From Riptortus pedestris (Eukaryota; Arthropoda; Insecta; Hemiptera; Alydidae), in NCBI GenBank assembly GCA_019009955.1, contig CM032228.1, forward strand, positions 71,664,001 to 71,728,000: a DNA stretch of 64,000 bases, in the 5' to 3' direction. The notes under the pieces are model-generated. The model saw only the letters and a program-made list of their open reading frames with translations, was not told the DNA's origin and ran no database searches. Made by a program: the position numbers and the translations under genes. Below are positions 35,939-50,900 of the stretch, one piece after another (within the stretch, counting starts at the first letter, position 1; each line of letters starts with the position of its first letter).

Positions 35939-38900
35939 CCCACTGGAACACAAACAGGTCAATATATCTGAGGACTTAAGGAGTATGGTAACGTCCATAA
36001 GAGTAGGCTGTTCTATGGGGAGTTCCCATGTCATCTGATGCTTTCTTGTAATCCAGTAAGGTTACATTTGGGTCCAAGCCACGGAAAAGGCTGCTCCCTT
36101 CTTCCACTAATTTGTTATAAGGTGTGCCCTCCTAACTCGGTGAACATTTAATTTTAAATTCAGAACATATATTTGGGGCCAGAAGATCCTGAAGAGATGC
36201 AGAAGGTCTCTATTTTAAAGGACACTAAGGTGCTTTTTATAAAATGATAAAATTGATATGTATTGCAGCAGTACATTGACTGTAAACAGGGGAACAGGTC
36301 TAATGATCTGGGCGATAAAAGGCTCAAGAAAAATTTTGGAGCCATTAAAGAACATTGCAGATTGAATATAAGAACAGATACCAAGCAAGCAAATGGACTT
36401 GGATGACAAACCTGATATTGTCTTTGCTATTAAGAGCAAACTTCAGAAGTTAAAGCAAGTTGAAAAAATGTATTATATCTGACTGCTCAAAAAATGTTGT
36501 ATTGTACTCCAGGAAGAGCAATGCTTAGAAGCAGTTCCAGAAAAAATTTGTTTGATTACCTGTAAGTGGTTTTGTAAAAGCCAGATATCTACACTGACGA
36601 AACCTACCCACATACAACAATGAATAGTTCAAGATGATAAGTGATGCCAAAGTACTACATTGAACATGGAGTAACATTTACATATACCACTTATGATACC
36701 CAAATTATGGCAGAAGGTTTGGTTAACTGAAGTTAAATAGATTATATTTTAACAATACTTATGTTATTCTGATTGCAAGATTTTTTCATCACCCAAAAAA
36801 AAATAGTTTCATAGCGTACCTGAATGAAGGTTTAGTGATGGCATCATTTGTGAAGAACCTGAAATTAAAATATATTGTTACAATGAATACAATATTCTGT
36901 AAAGCAATCTTTTAAATGAAACAAAATTATTATATTTATTTGCTATTAAGTCTAACTTTATTATTCGAATAATCAGGGTGGGTTAGCTACAGCTATCCTT
37001 TTTTAGTCTGGTAGAGGATAAAGAAATAGTCCTACACCTAATCAAGAATATAAAATATCACTCAAATGATATTATGAGTTTTGAAATCCATGAATCAATA
37101 TAATAAATTAACAAAGGCTTTTCCTGGAGACCCATATATTCATTATTATTTATTTCACAAATACAAACTCTAATTTGAGTTTGCTTGTTACCAACCTTCC
37201 TTGGAAACCTTTGTTTTGCAACTCATAGGAAAGTTTGTTTTTTTAGAATGCAATAAATTAACCATTTCATACAAGGTTAGAGATGTAACAGGTTATGAAG
37301 GCTAGAGTCTGGATTTATCTGTTTTCTCCTGCCTGAAGCTACCCTCTCCCTCTTTAGTCATCTCCTCTACCTTCACATCTTCTTTAACAATTGTACTGTA
37401 CTTCTAATTATTATAAAAGTCCGTCACGCAGGGCTGCGTAAACTAAGCAGATTTCCCACGTGAAGTTATACAATAGAGAAATCTCCATAGCAGAGCCAAA
37501 CGGTTACGGCAAAGGGAGGAACTAGCTTTTCGCGGGAAATTCAAAAATCCGTTATCGGCCCAAATTTCATAAAAATGCAAATATCTCGGTTACTATTCAA
37601 GATACAGAATAAATGTATATACAATATTTATAGTAAATTTAATTTGCAATAAGTTTGATTCTGTACAATTTTTCGATCCGACGAATAGTAACGGAGATAT
37701 TTTGAATTTTCGAAAATCCTCCCCTCTAAACCCCCCCTCCCCGTGGTCCGATTTCAGCCGTTAACGAACTTGATCTTTCTTTTTACATAAAACGACTAAA
37801 TATCGAGTTTGGTAACGATTAAACAATAAATGCGACCGCTAGAGCGGTAACAGACAAATATATAGATAGATAGATAGATAGATATATATATATATATATA
37901 TAGATATATATATACAGTTTTGAACGGACCTCATTTTCGTCATCTACTGGGTAGGATCGATGGACATTTGAAGAAAAAATTCGAAAATTCCGTCATGAGT
38001 ACAACCTCAATAGCTGATTTCCCTTAAGGGAAATCTGCTAAAAATAGAGGCACAAAAGCTCTATAAAATATTGGGAAGAAGGTTACATATTGATTTGCAC
38101 ATTAGCAATCATGCTATCTAGTATATATTAGAAAGACAGGCAGGAAACTAAAGACTATAGATAGTAGAAAATTGGTTAACATATCTGCGCCCATCATAAT
38201 TCTGGGATTACTTCTCAGTTTGAATATGGGTTTAGTTCAGAAAATGTTGAACTATTCCACAGTATACCTAAGGGCCCTTAAAAGGACCTGGAACAAATTG
38301 AAATTATTAGAACCTATAAAACTCCTGATTTGTGCCAGGCATGCCAAAGAGGGAGAGGATAGTGTCTGGCAGGATTTAAATATTGTTAATTTGTTATGCT
38401 AAGAGTGCTTAATCCTTCTATAAGAGTTTATTGATATGAAGTTGCAAATGTGCATATGTTAATTTTCTATATACCTGTTGATATAAGTAAGAAGTAATCT
38501 CCTGTCCCAATCATCTGTGACGTGACCTCCATAGCACACACCAGCAATTAAGTATTTTAATGCATCCCATGGTGTAACAGGATATTCATCCAAATATATA
38601 GCCAGTATGTTCTCTGAAACCTAACTTTTAATGAGCATAAACAATTAAAAACTGAAATATTCATTATATTTAAGGTTGTCCATTAGGTTTTAAATATTCT
38701 ACTAGAAGAATAAATAAAAAATAATTTGAACATACAATATGGTAAGTACTCATGATTGTCAATGATGATTTTCAAAATGACTTCCTTCGCAACTGTTTAT
38801 TAGACTTAGCTTAGCAATGCTTTCATAGTATCAAGGTCTGCCTCATTACTGTCCAATAGCATAAAAAACAAAGTCTGCTGCTGCAGTTAAATAATTATAT

Positions 38901-41900
38901 TTAACTTCATAGATATTTTTGTTATACATTAATTTAAAATACTCTAATCCATAAAAATACCAAGAATTAATCCAATAATTTTGATGCCAAGGAGTTTGAA
39001 TCGTGCATAGTATTCTCATTTCTTTTTTTATGAATAAATTAAAAATATTGACTGTATGATATGAAACATACTGTTTCAAAAACTACATACTTAAAAAATT
39101 ATGCGAGTTAATCATATATTTAAGAAGTACAAAGTAGATGAAAGGAACTGACCGATGGCACCAGTTATGTTCTAGGCAGTGCCAGTCCCCACCTAGACCT
39201 GTCTGGGCCATTCTCCTTCGATCTCACCGCCCATTTATAAAAGTGGCCCAGCTCTCTTTTAGTGAATACCAGTGCGTTCAGTGCAGCTTTAGCGAACAGT
39301 ACTTATAGTTTTGGTACAGTGTTTTAAGTGAAGATTAGTACAGTTCCGTCTTTTGTGATCTTCAGTGATTCGCGTGATCATGAGTTATTGTACTGTGCAA
39401 TAAGAAGAGAAGTGAGTAGTAGTTAAGAATAATTTACTAAATGTGTAGTGCTTTGTCAAATAAATTGTGCAGTGATAAAAACTTTAAAGCTTGTGTGTTT
39501 AATTTTGCAATCCAAAAGAACTCTAATAATCAACGTTTATTATTGTTTTTGTAATAAACGTAACAATACAGTTTAATAAAACTTTTAAGTGCAGTGTAAA
39601 TAAATGAGACTTAGGTTATTTACCTCAAAATCTGAATCATTGAAACTATACACAACATTCCAACCTAACTGCTGAAACTTCTTTCTTTCAATCAATACAG
39701 CATGGAAAAAACAGAGTGAAAACAAAAGTCTTTTATATTTGCTTTCTGCTTTGCACATTCTAATCCTTTCTTCAGTTAAATTATTATAAAGTCTTTTCAT
39801 ATTGGCTTTAAGACCCTGTAAGAAATTTCAAAAGTATTAGTTCTTTGGTCTAAACATTAAATATTTAATTAAAATGAAGAAAAGAAAGAAAAAAGTGTGC
39901 TTTATTCTTGTAAAGCTATGGGAACTTATTTGGTAGTTAACTCAGCATATAAAATCTGAGGAAGGAAGGAAATGGTTGTGGTAACCTATAAGTCATCCTG
40001 ATTGTTTCATATGCAGTGGAAATTAATAAAATTATGTTATTAAAATTGACACCAGGCTTAGAAAAATGAGCTCTTTGAAGACCAACTATTGATATCCTTG
40101 GTATATTATACATACCTTGCTTGGTACAAATAGAAAGAAATACATTTCTTTTTACAATTTTCTAGAGGTTTTTACTGTAACTGTACTTTTCTAGAGGTTT
40201 TTATTGTAATTACAACATTGTTATTTAACCTTATGTCCATCTGTTCCAATCCTAATTCCTGGTGTTTTCTTCTATTCTGTATTTACTAAGGTTGCCGATA
40301 AAAAAATCTTTTATGAGCGATAGAATTTCTAGCTTATTTTTAATATTTCATTTCCTGTTTTCCCAAAATGGTTAAGAATTTTTAGAAAAAAAAAATAGCA
40401 GTAGTTTTATATTAATAGTGAATTAAAAAAAGTATTTAAAGTTTTATTGAAAGACGGCTTTCACAATTTTTTTCAGTAGAAAAAAAAAAGCTAAAATATG
40501 ATGTACAACACAACAAATTTTGTTATAAAACTTTAAAAAAACTTTCTGTATTAACACAGATTTCTTTAAAAAAATACAGGATATACATCTTGTAGGGTCT
40601 TTCAAACCTTACCTACAGGAAAAGAACTGAATAATTTATCTCGCTTGCAGAGTTATCAGACTGGAATAACAATTCAAGGACACCCTGCACATGCCCTGAT
40701 CTGAATAATGATTGTAATTTAATTTTTTAATATAGAATGAATCAATCGAAAACATGAAAGTACACTTACTTTGGGGGGCTCAGTAGTCATTTTCAGAGAT
40801 GATTGTAAAATAGATAGTGGGAAGTCAGGATGAGGGCTGGAGCTAAGCCACAATCTATAACATACATATTGCATTAATCAAATATTATCTGGACAGAATA
40901 AAATACTATAGAGAAAGAAAAGAAGCTGCTCTCCTGGAAGATACCGACCTGTAAATATTCATATACAGGGTGTCCCATCAGATATGGATGGAAATAAGAG
41001 TTGAAACTTAGAGTGTCATTGTTATAAATTAATCTATCTTTTCTTGATATTACGTTCTCTGAAAACTTCTCTAGCATACCTAACTTTGGAGTTTCCAATA
41101 GAATGGTATATTTCTTATGATGGATTCTTATAAAAAATCAAATTCTTTTTACTCCTGATGAAGTTTTAATCTGCTGCTTGTTTTGTAAATAACATAAAAA
41201 CATATAAAACCTTTTCACTTTATGGGTTTATTATGATTGTCACATAACACTAGTAATTTAGCTTAAACATTCAATTTTAACTTCTTTATTTTCTATCTTG
41301 AGCTAAAACAATTTTTACACCAATATTTCATTTCCTAATTCAGTCATTATTCATTATTACAAATACTGCATTATTATTCATCACATATTACTGTAACTCC
41401 TGTTGTTTCAACTATTGCTAAAGCATTACCGCACCAATTTACTATAACCTTATGACTTCAAGATCACTAATTGACTGTTTCCTCTTCAACATCGGTATCT
41501 TTTAAGGATGCCATTCCTCAACCAAGTGATATAATTAGACTCACTCAAACAGCTTGCATAGCCTGTTTAGGCATTCCAATCTCTTCCATCTATCCAAAGT
41601 GCATTGCAAAATATCTCTACTAGCACACTATAAGTTTCTATTTTTGGTAGCCTTATATCAGTAATACATCATCTTTAGTTATTGGGGGTGCTCCAGGAAA
41701 TTATTTAATTAATGTTTCATCAAGCAGATCAGCCACAAGTTTGTTATCCGCCACACCTGAGCTTGTTTCTTTTACTGTCATTTTCGACTGTTAACGTTTC
41801 AATACCAATGTATATTGTCATAATATTATCCTCCTCTTACATATAGTAAATTATTGTCTTATTTCAGAAACTAATCAGCCTCTGTTGACCTGAAGGTATG

Positions 41901-44900
41901 ACTATTATTAGTAAGTTTCTTTACTCCAAAGAGAACCTCTTTTGACTGTCATTCTGCATAAATTATTTACCTCCCCTTTTTCCTTTGGTGAACTACCTCT
42001 TTTTCTTGCAGTCCTACAACTCCCAACTTGTACATATTTTATACATTTTAATAATACAAATGCATAACACAGCTTCTTGAGACTACTTTTATATATATGT
42101 ATATGTATATTGCAGCTGCTAAAATTGAATTAAATAAATATATTTTCTTAATATTTATTTAAAAACAGTTTTTTGTTCACCTTATCTTTAGAGAAAAAAA
42201 AATGAAGAAGTGTTGATGAGCAAGCTGTGTTATAATGTTATTTGAGAAGATTTTTGTTTTACATACCTAAAATCTGTATGGAGATCGGGGTCACTTTGCA
42301 ACAACTCAACTATTTTATCCAAAGCAGGCATCCATGACAGTGATAAGTGACAATTGGCTAAGAAAACCCAAAATCCTAGTGATTTTCCTTCTGCGATTAA
42401 TCTGATAATAGATAAAAATGTTACCTCTTAAAACACTTAAAGATAATCAGGAGATTAATAAATACAAAAAGACTATTCATTTTTGGGCTTGTGAGATACT
42501 TAAAGCACTAGAATGCTGAAATATCTTATTCAACATTATTGTTAATGTCTATTTTACAATTTGTAAATGATCTTTTTTTTTTTATCATGAAAAGATCTAA
42601 ACATAATGTTCTATGACATTTCTCCATCTGTTCCATTGGAACGAAATATCCGGTATGACTTTTAAGTTCAGTAATTTTAAATGAAGTGCACCAAAACATA
42701 TTGTTTATTTGATTTAATAGGAGTACAAGGACCCATGTGGTTCATATACCTGATGTTTTAACAATGTTTCATTCAATAAAGATCACAAGGTAATAAAAGT
42801 TAACTGTTTGGCTATTGGAACTGGCTTCACTCATGCCAATGTGAATCTTTACTGGAAAGAACCCCTAATGGAAAGTGTGGAGTAGTTATTCAGTAATTGT
42901 TGGTTATTCACCTGCTTAGCTTTCAAGATTTTAAGGAGGACGAGTTCTAGCAATTTAAAAAATCTGTCCATTCACCAATTACTAATTAACCACAAGGCAG
43001 TACAGGCCTTGTAGAGTCTGCACCTTTGCCATAATTTTAAATTATTCCATGAAGACTGCAACTAGGATTTTCCAATTCTGGACTCCCAGTAGTCCTCCCC
43101 TAGTCCTCAGGTCAACCAGCCACCTCTACCTAGGTGTGACTCCCTTCCTCAAACCACCAAGTGTACTATACTAAATTTTTCAGAGTAGCCGGTTGGACTC
43201 CATCCTAGTTACATGTCCCAAACCAATGCAATCTTCACTTCTTAATAGTGCAAATGATAAAAGGTTTGGGACTGAAACCCCATCAGTTCAGTTTTGCTTC
43301 TGATCTGCCATATGTGCTCCTCTCTCAAAACTCTAAATATCTTTCTGAGGACCCTTCACTCTAAGGCCAGAAGAGCTTCCTGAGTCCAGAGTCTATATTT
43401 CACTGACATTTATAACTGTTGATATATATATATATATATAACACACAATGAAAAGCTCAGATTAGCCACATTTGTTGTCATTGGTCTTCAATACACGAGG
43501 TAAACGAAGCCATGGATTCAATTCTTGTGAGGACAAGAATAAATAGGAATTTATTTAGTGCCGAACTCACTAAAAAAAATCCTTGGTTCCGCTATGGTTA
43601 GAGATGCGGGTAAGCTTTGGAGCTGTTTTTAAGTCCCTACAACCATTTGGGTTTATATTTGCTTCTAAACTTGAACTGTCTAAAACTAAGAAAAATGGAT
43701 TCAACAATGACCATCAATCTTCCTACTAGGTAGAGGTTCACAAGTATACAACTTTTTTGAACTTATTTTGACCTTTGCTTTGTACAGCTTGAGGAAATTA
43801 GTCTATTGCAGCAGCCAACGCTATAATTTTTCAACCAGTGATAGTATTAATAATATTAATTTTTTTTTATCGTCCTTTCCAGGTTGAGGAAGAGGCAAAA
43901 ATGCATCTATTTCTGAAGCTTATGATAACCTAAAGGCTATCAGAAATGTCAACTCAGGGTTTGTCCTTACTAAAGGTGCCTTACCAGGTTCATCCTCGCC
44001 AATATGATTACCTTGCTGAGTATCCCCCTTGACTGTAATCTTAGCCAGCAATGTCACCCTATCAACAATGTTGCGAGCCTGTTGGTGATGCAAACCAATT
44101 CACACACCCTTTTCAAGGGTTGTTGAAAAAAGAAGAGGTGATTTGTGGTCGATCATCCTGGGCATAATCAACTCTGAAAATTTCCTCATTATCTGATCTC
44201 TGGAGTATTGCCTCATTCCTCTCCACCCAGCACCAGCAAATAGCCATGTACATGACTTTATAGGCAGTAGGAAGAAGTGCTCCAATATATATGTATGTAA
44301 ATTTGCTTCATTTAAGGGATTTCCTCTTTTAATAGATTTTCCTTAAGGAATATCAACTATTGAGGTTGTATGTATTCAAGATAAAATAATTTAGGAATTG
44401 GTATTGATTACCAATATAAAAAAAGAAAAAGATTTTTTTTTCTTGTTGATGCCAATCATCTCATGTGATTTAATTAATGTCTGTAAAGGATGTTTAATTA
44501 TTATTTCGTTTAACAGGAATGATTAATTATTTTTTCGTTTTGTCTCAATTGCTACTATAATATGATTCTAAAGAGAATATAAAGTTAATAATAAATGTTG
44601 TATTTAATAAAGAAACTTGCTTTGTTGCAATTGGAGACTGCCCTTGGCCCAAAGAAAGACTGTGAAACCTCTGAGACATGCCAGAAGTGTCGGCAAGTTG
44701 GAGGAGAGCAGCCGTGGGATCAACTCCAGGTGAGAGTACAAATATAAGTGGAGTTTTTGCCACAGAGTCTTCCAATACAGCCTGCAAGAATTAGTTTAAT
44801 ATACTCTTCATAAGTTATACACATACAATTATAGTTCTAAGGAAACCATAGGTATAATTTTGTATATTAGAAGTAAAAGGGTTCAGATATTTTTCCAAAT

Positions 44901-47900
44901 ATTAATTAGATGGAATGGTATCCAGGGATCCAGCATTTCCTTTAATTTTTCTATGAACCTTTAGGGGAGAGAGGCTAATGTTAATAAATATTTTTAATTT
45001 TAACATCATCATGATTAAATAACATCTAAAATACAGTTTAGGGGGTTGAAATTGTGCCAAATGTTACATTTATGAAGAGACAAATAGAAATTTTAAATAT
45101 TTCTGGCAAACTGAATTTGTTTTTTTTTTCTGATTCAAATCACCCACTACACCTGATAGGTGACTCAGAAGACAGGAGAGACGTTAGTGAACTTATATAA
45201 AGGTGGATAGGAAAAAAAAAAATCTTTTGCCATACCAGCTCATGAATGTCTTGGGCATGCCACATAACTTTGACGGCAAGTCAAGTGGTAAACTCACCAC
45301 TGTATTGTAGAGACATTACAGGTCAAAGATAATTATGTCTTTATTCAAGTAGGTACTCAATTGCTTCTAAGATGCTGGGCAGGCACTGAAGGAACTCCAA
45401 TCATCCAATCTTGAAGCAGATTAAATGCACAACTCAATAAAGATTAGTGTGTAATCCCTGGCATCTCTAGTACAGAATACGAGTGTCCTGGGTGGCCACT
45501 CATCTTTTCAAACTAATATGACCTTTCATAATTTGATGTCTAATAAATGTTCTTACCCTATTATAATTTTATATGAGCAGTTATTTACCTTAATATCTAA
45601 TACGGGAGGTTCAGTGAACTGCTTCCCTAAATGTTTACTTATAAATGTTGTTATAGCAAATGAAAGCCTGTCAAGACGCATGCATCGAAGAATAATCATT
45701 TTCTGAAAATCTTTACAGTTTTCATGCCATTCACCTAAAATTAAAAACAGTAAGAAAATTTGTGTGTGCACACGCACATATAAAAATGATTTTATTTGGC
45801 TTAAAAATTCAAGAGTAATGAAACAGTTATCCTTTGTTTTTGTATCTATAATATATTATTTTGGCTATTGTCTTTGGTAATAAATAAATAAAAATAATTT
45901 ATAATATTTTTCACTTCTGTTTTGTAAAATATATTCTTGTTTGAAGGCCTTGAGAAAGGAAATATATTTTTAAAATGAATGCATCACTGTAGCATCACCT
46001 ACTTCCCTATTGTGACCAATATCCACATTAAATATATAGAGTGTGTCAGGATCGGCAGACTATAGGCCATAGGCAATGGGCCTGATGCTTGCTGGTTTAG
46101 CAGATATGGATAAATTTGTGAAATTACGTTAGAATATTGACATAAATGAACATCGCCTTAGAAGACTCAGTGATTACTGAGATCTATTCTCCTGGAGCAT
46201 ATTAAAAAGCATTAAGATTTGTATACATCCAACAGATAACTTATGTCCAACTCCTATCATTCCACTGGAGAAAACAATACAGACTTTTCTTTGTTAAATA
46301 TATATTAATAATTTCTTGTATTTGCTATTATGTAATATTACATATGGTGGTTCTAACAACTTTTTTTTATGGCAATTTTGATAAGTATGAAGTTCTGACC
46401 GAAAGATAATGAACTCATCTTTTTCATAAAGCATTGCACACATGAATGCACACGTTGGAGGTCTAATATTTTTTGGAAAATAAATGGCATATCTTTTCAG
46501 ATTATTTAATCTTAATAGGGTATATCATCAAGAAAAAGTTTACTTGCCTACAAGACGTGCTTCTTCTGGAGCAGGGTGTAGGTACCATTCCTTCCAGTCT
46601 TTTTGGCTAACATCAATGCTTTTTGCAATACCCATGAAGCCTGGTATTTTATCAAGTTCTGTCAAATTGTCCCAACATTCATCAGTTATCCACTCTAAAT
46701 TTATATCACAAGAAAATAAAATCAGATTAAAAAATAAGTTAAAGAGGACAAGTTATAGATAAGATTTGTTGAAGCATTTTTAAAGAAGAATATAATTACT
46801 ATATAATATATATATAATAACACCTCTCCATTGGCAGTTTGGTTCATATGAGGGAGAACATATAGATGCATATGCCAAGAAAAAGTATATTCTAGTAGTA
46901 AGGTCTAAATAATAACGCAATATTTAGTTGATTTATAGGATGGAATACAGCATCAGAAAGTAAGTAGTCATATTTACTAACAGTGTATTCTGTTCTAAAT
47001 ATCAATCAAAAGCAGTGTCTTACTTGGAAGAAGTATTTTAGTTTATGCTATTAATTGAGAATTATTACCCTCTTCAATCTACTTTTAGAGAAAAGCTATT
47101 CACACGGGTCGAAAATCGTTTCTGTAAGTCATTTAGTAGAGTACTGGACTTGATATACCTGGGTTTGCCACCCAGCAGGTGCTTACAATTTTTCTCTCTT
47201 ATAAAAAATAATTGAATAACTGTATAATAAATTATTTTTATAACATTTTTATAGCATCGCTATAATATATAAGTACTAACTTTTTGTTATTTTAATTTTG
47301 TGCTATTACCCTGCAATACGAAAGTTAAAGGTGTATCTGGTAGTTTCCTACACTACTATTTATATTTTATTTTAGGATATACTTACTTACCAATTTTTAG
47401 TATACACTTAATAACAGATTCTGAGGCAGGTTGATGGAACTTGTCATTTGAGGCAGTCAAAAACGCAATGTCTCCCACAGCAATAAAATAAACATTGCTT
47501 TTGAACTGAACATAAGAAAGGACGTATGTGCATCCTTGGCACATTCTACTATTTTTGTGTAGTTCAGAAGATTGTATGTAGGTTGTGCTCACATAAGTTC
47601 TTCTACAGTATTTTTGAATATTTTGGAGCTTAACATTTCTTACCAAGCTTGCAGGTATTGAGGTCGTACTCATAATGAGGGGTTTGAAAAATTTCTTGAA
47701 ATGTTCATCAATCCTATCTAGGAGAGAACGAATTATTTGTATTTTTTAGTTGTGGGTCTTCATTTGATCCTACTTCTACTCATAGAACTTTCACTTAAAG
47801 CAATTGAATCAGTGAACATTTCATGTCCAGCTTAAGATGCACGTCCTGCTTACATAGGCTTCTTATAGCAGGAGACATATACAATAGAATGTAGGATGAT

Positions 47901-50900
47901 GTCATCAGTATGGCATTGTAGAAGGTGAAAATCTGCATAGTTGTCCAGCACCTTAGTAATGGAATGTTGAAAATTCATTTCTTTTCCTTCAGGGAAATTA
48001 GTATCTTTTTTGGCGGAAAGTTTTGCTTGTTATAAATTTCAGAGGACATGCTTGGCCTCTTCTTCTCATATTATTGAGTACTATTTCAGTGCTCAGAGTA
48101 ACGTTTCTATTTCTTTACAAAAAAAAAAAATATTCAACTAACTTTTAAAGTCTTCAAAGAATCTCTATTTTACCTTCTTTTTTTTTCTTCACTGTAAGAT
48201 GTTGGAATGTATCAATATCTAAGTCCTATTGGTTAAAAGTTGTCCTTTTTACTATATATAATTTTTTTATTTTATTATTGAATAACTTGGTGTGTTATAC
48301 TTCCACAGTTTGGACATACTGATGAGTATAGATTAAAATTCAGTTAAACAATTATTTGAAGTGTTAATTGCAGAATAAATTAAAAATGCCAATAGAAGAA
48401 TCTGATGAAATGGTAGTAGAAAAATATTATGAATGTAAAATATACGTCACTGAATCTTGCCACATGAAGAAGAATAGAAGACATATTAGAGAACTGGCGT
48501 TTTAATTAACTGCTATAGAGCTGAGTAGAAATAAGTCTTTCAAATTCAAGAATGCAATTTCATTTTTTTAGAAATGATGAGATAGAAATATAGAAAATTA
48601 TGTACCTCAGATTTCTTTTCATTTGGCCAGTAATCATTTAAGATTATTTTGGCATAACGCATTGAAAACATATTTGCTAGAAACTTTGAAATGTGCATTA
48701 TTATTTTAAGATTGGAGACGTAATAATGAATACAGTACCAAAAGGAGGTTTCGGCTTTTGAGCATCACGATTAAGAACAACACCACCTTTTAAGAGAAAC
48801 TGGTATTCATGATGTTTAATAAGTCCTCCAGATTGCAATATTTTCATACAAATATGGAAGGAAAATAAAAGCTTATGCCGTTCAAAAAGCCCTCGACAAG
48901 TGTTCCTGAAAAATAGAAAGCTGATAGAGGTGGTTGTAAAATATTAAGGATAAGAAAAATTAACGAGAATGATATTCTAGAGACTGAGACTGAAATATTT
49001 ATGAAGATATGAATGGCATATCTTAGAGTGTTGGAAAATTCATATATTTAATAAAATTCTGCCAAGGCTTTTTCTCAACTTTTAACTAGAAGGCAGAGAA
49101 CTTTACCCTTGGAAAAGTGTAGGATTTATTTGATTTTTTTTCACACTTGGATTCAGCAAAGACATAATGGTAATGTGGACCATATGAAAAGACAAATTAA
49201 GGCTGCATCACGTGGGGCAAGCATAACAGCCTGGAATGAATTCAACTGAAAATTGGATATGTTACCTGATGCGGCTATGCTAAATATTTATCAAGTTCCC
49301 ATAACATGTATTTCACACAGCTAGATAAAGCTCTTAGTTGAATCATGTTGGATTGAGACAATTTTTCTATTATTCTTAATTAATAGTGCCCTGTGAACAT
49401 GTTAAGTCACTGGGCATAATCCTGTAAAATCTCACACCCAAAAAGAACTTCAGCATTTTATTCTGTATAATGTCTTACAGCTCAACTCAGAGCGAGTTTA
49501 TGGGTTACTTCCTATATCCTAAACAACTCTTTATCTCGCAATAAGCTACCATTTTACTAGAACACAATTCTGGATTTATTATTGTAAGTATTCATATTTT
49601 TTTCTTTTTTAACACCGAATTTATTGCCAACTCATTTCATAACCTCCACAAATATATAACTATATACACAGACAACTCTTCTCCTTGTCTAAATTCTCAC
49701 TTACAATATGTAAATAAGGCAAGACTTGAGGATAAATTAATGTTGTAGGCCCATGATTATACTGGATAATGGCTATCATTAGTCAGCTTATGCAGGGTTG
49801 GCCCTAGATTGTAAATTTCTCCCTTCTCATGGTTGAGAAAGGAGAAAATTTGCCAGAATGAAAAAATATATTGTTTAATTAAATTTATCAAAAGCAATGA
49901 TTTAGATGTAGGAAAGTTACATTAGAATTAACTGTTGATTATGAGGAATAATAATAATGATCCAATATATATTATCATGCATAAACTCTCAAATTATAAA
50001 AATCTGATGTGGGCACTACAAGATTAAACAAACAAAATTTTTGGTTGCTATTCATTTAAAATTATTTCATTGGAAAGTGATATAATACATCTTCGTTCCA
50101 ATGTATCAAATGTAAAAATGTCATAGAATATAACTGATAGATCTTTTCAAAAAAGGCTCTATATGTACATATCTTTTGTATCTCCAATATATACAACAAA
50201 ATTTAAATTTTGCCAAAATAGGCAAAATGGGTTCAGGAAGCATGAAAATAAAGTGCAATGCTTCCTTTACTTTGTACAAGGAATTAAAAAGAGCAAAACT
50301 GCAACATTGATTGGCATAACTTTATTCTTGTATTCATTTTCAATTTATCTTCTTTATTTTTTTTTTGTATATTTACTTAATTTATTTATTTTTACATTTT
50401 ATTTCTACACAGCTAATAGTTATAATTGTTAATAATATAAAATTTAATTCATAAATGGATGTAAGTATACTTGTAATGTGCCAGGTGGCAGAGGAACATG
50501 TACTCAAATAAATGATTTCTCATAAGGATAGTAAGAGAAGAAAAAATCCGGGGGGGGGGGGGAATTAAGAAGAGTGTCCTTCTGCTAGGTAAATAAGAAT
50601 AGAAAAATGTAACTCACATTCAAAAATATTTAAACTATAAGTTAATATGTCAGTGTTCTCACTTGTACATAGCGTAAGTATGATATAGGTTCAAATTTTT
50701 CATTCTCTCTTCAAGATCAGTGCTTTTCTTATATTTTGATATTGAAGTTTCAAACAGGTCTATATATGAATCTAATGAAAACTGGTACATTGGATCTATT
50801 GTTGACATATCTGTCAATACAAAAAATAAAATTGATGCTCTCCTGGCACAAACCCTGTATCCCTGTAAAAATAAAAATTAAGAAATATATTAAAGTACAT

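Noticed and set aside
38172..38402. 76-codon frame right of the Helentron-like element
   Set aside because: Inside a dynein intron, opposite strand, no family features.
40575..40690. Possible small inverted-repeat element with GGACACCCTG end
   Set aside because: GGACACCCTG at 40678 and CAGGGTGTCCC at 40976 point outward, not inward, so they do not bound one element; no TA duplication pair.
47110..47185. Second tRNA-like segment (GTACTGGACTTGATATACCT ... GGGTTTGCCACCC)
   Set aside because: Only weak B-box similarity and no foldable cloverleaf; possibly a SINE scrap but not strong enough to list.
47383..47673. 96-codon minus-strand frame in a dynein intron
   Set aside because: Lies between exons 10 and 11, does not resemble dynein, and its start overlaps a Helentron-like fragment. 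No splice context or family match.
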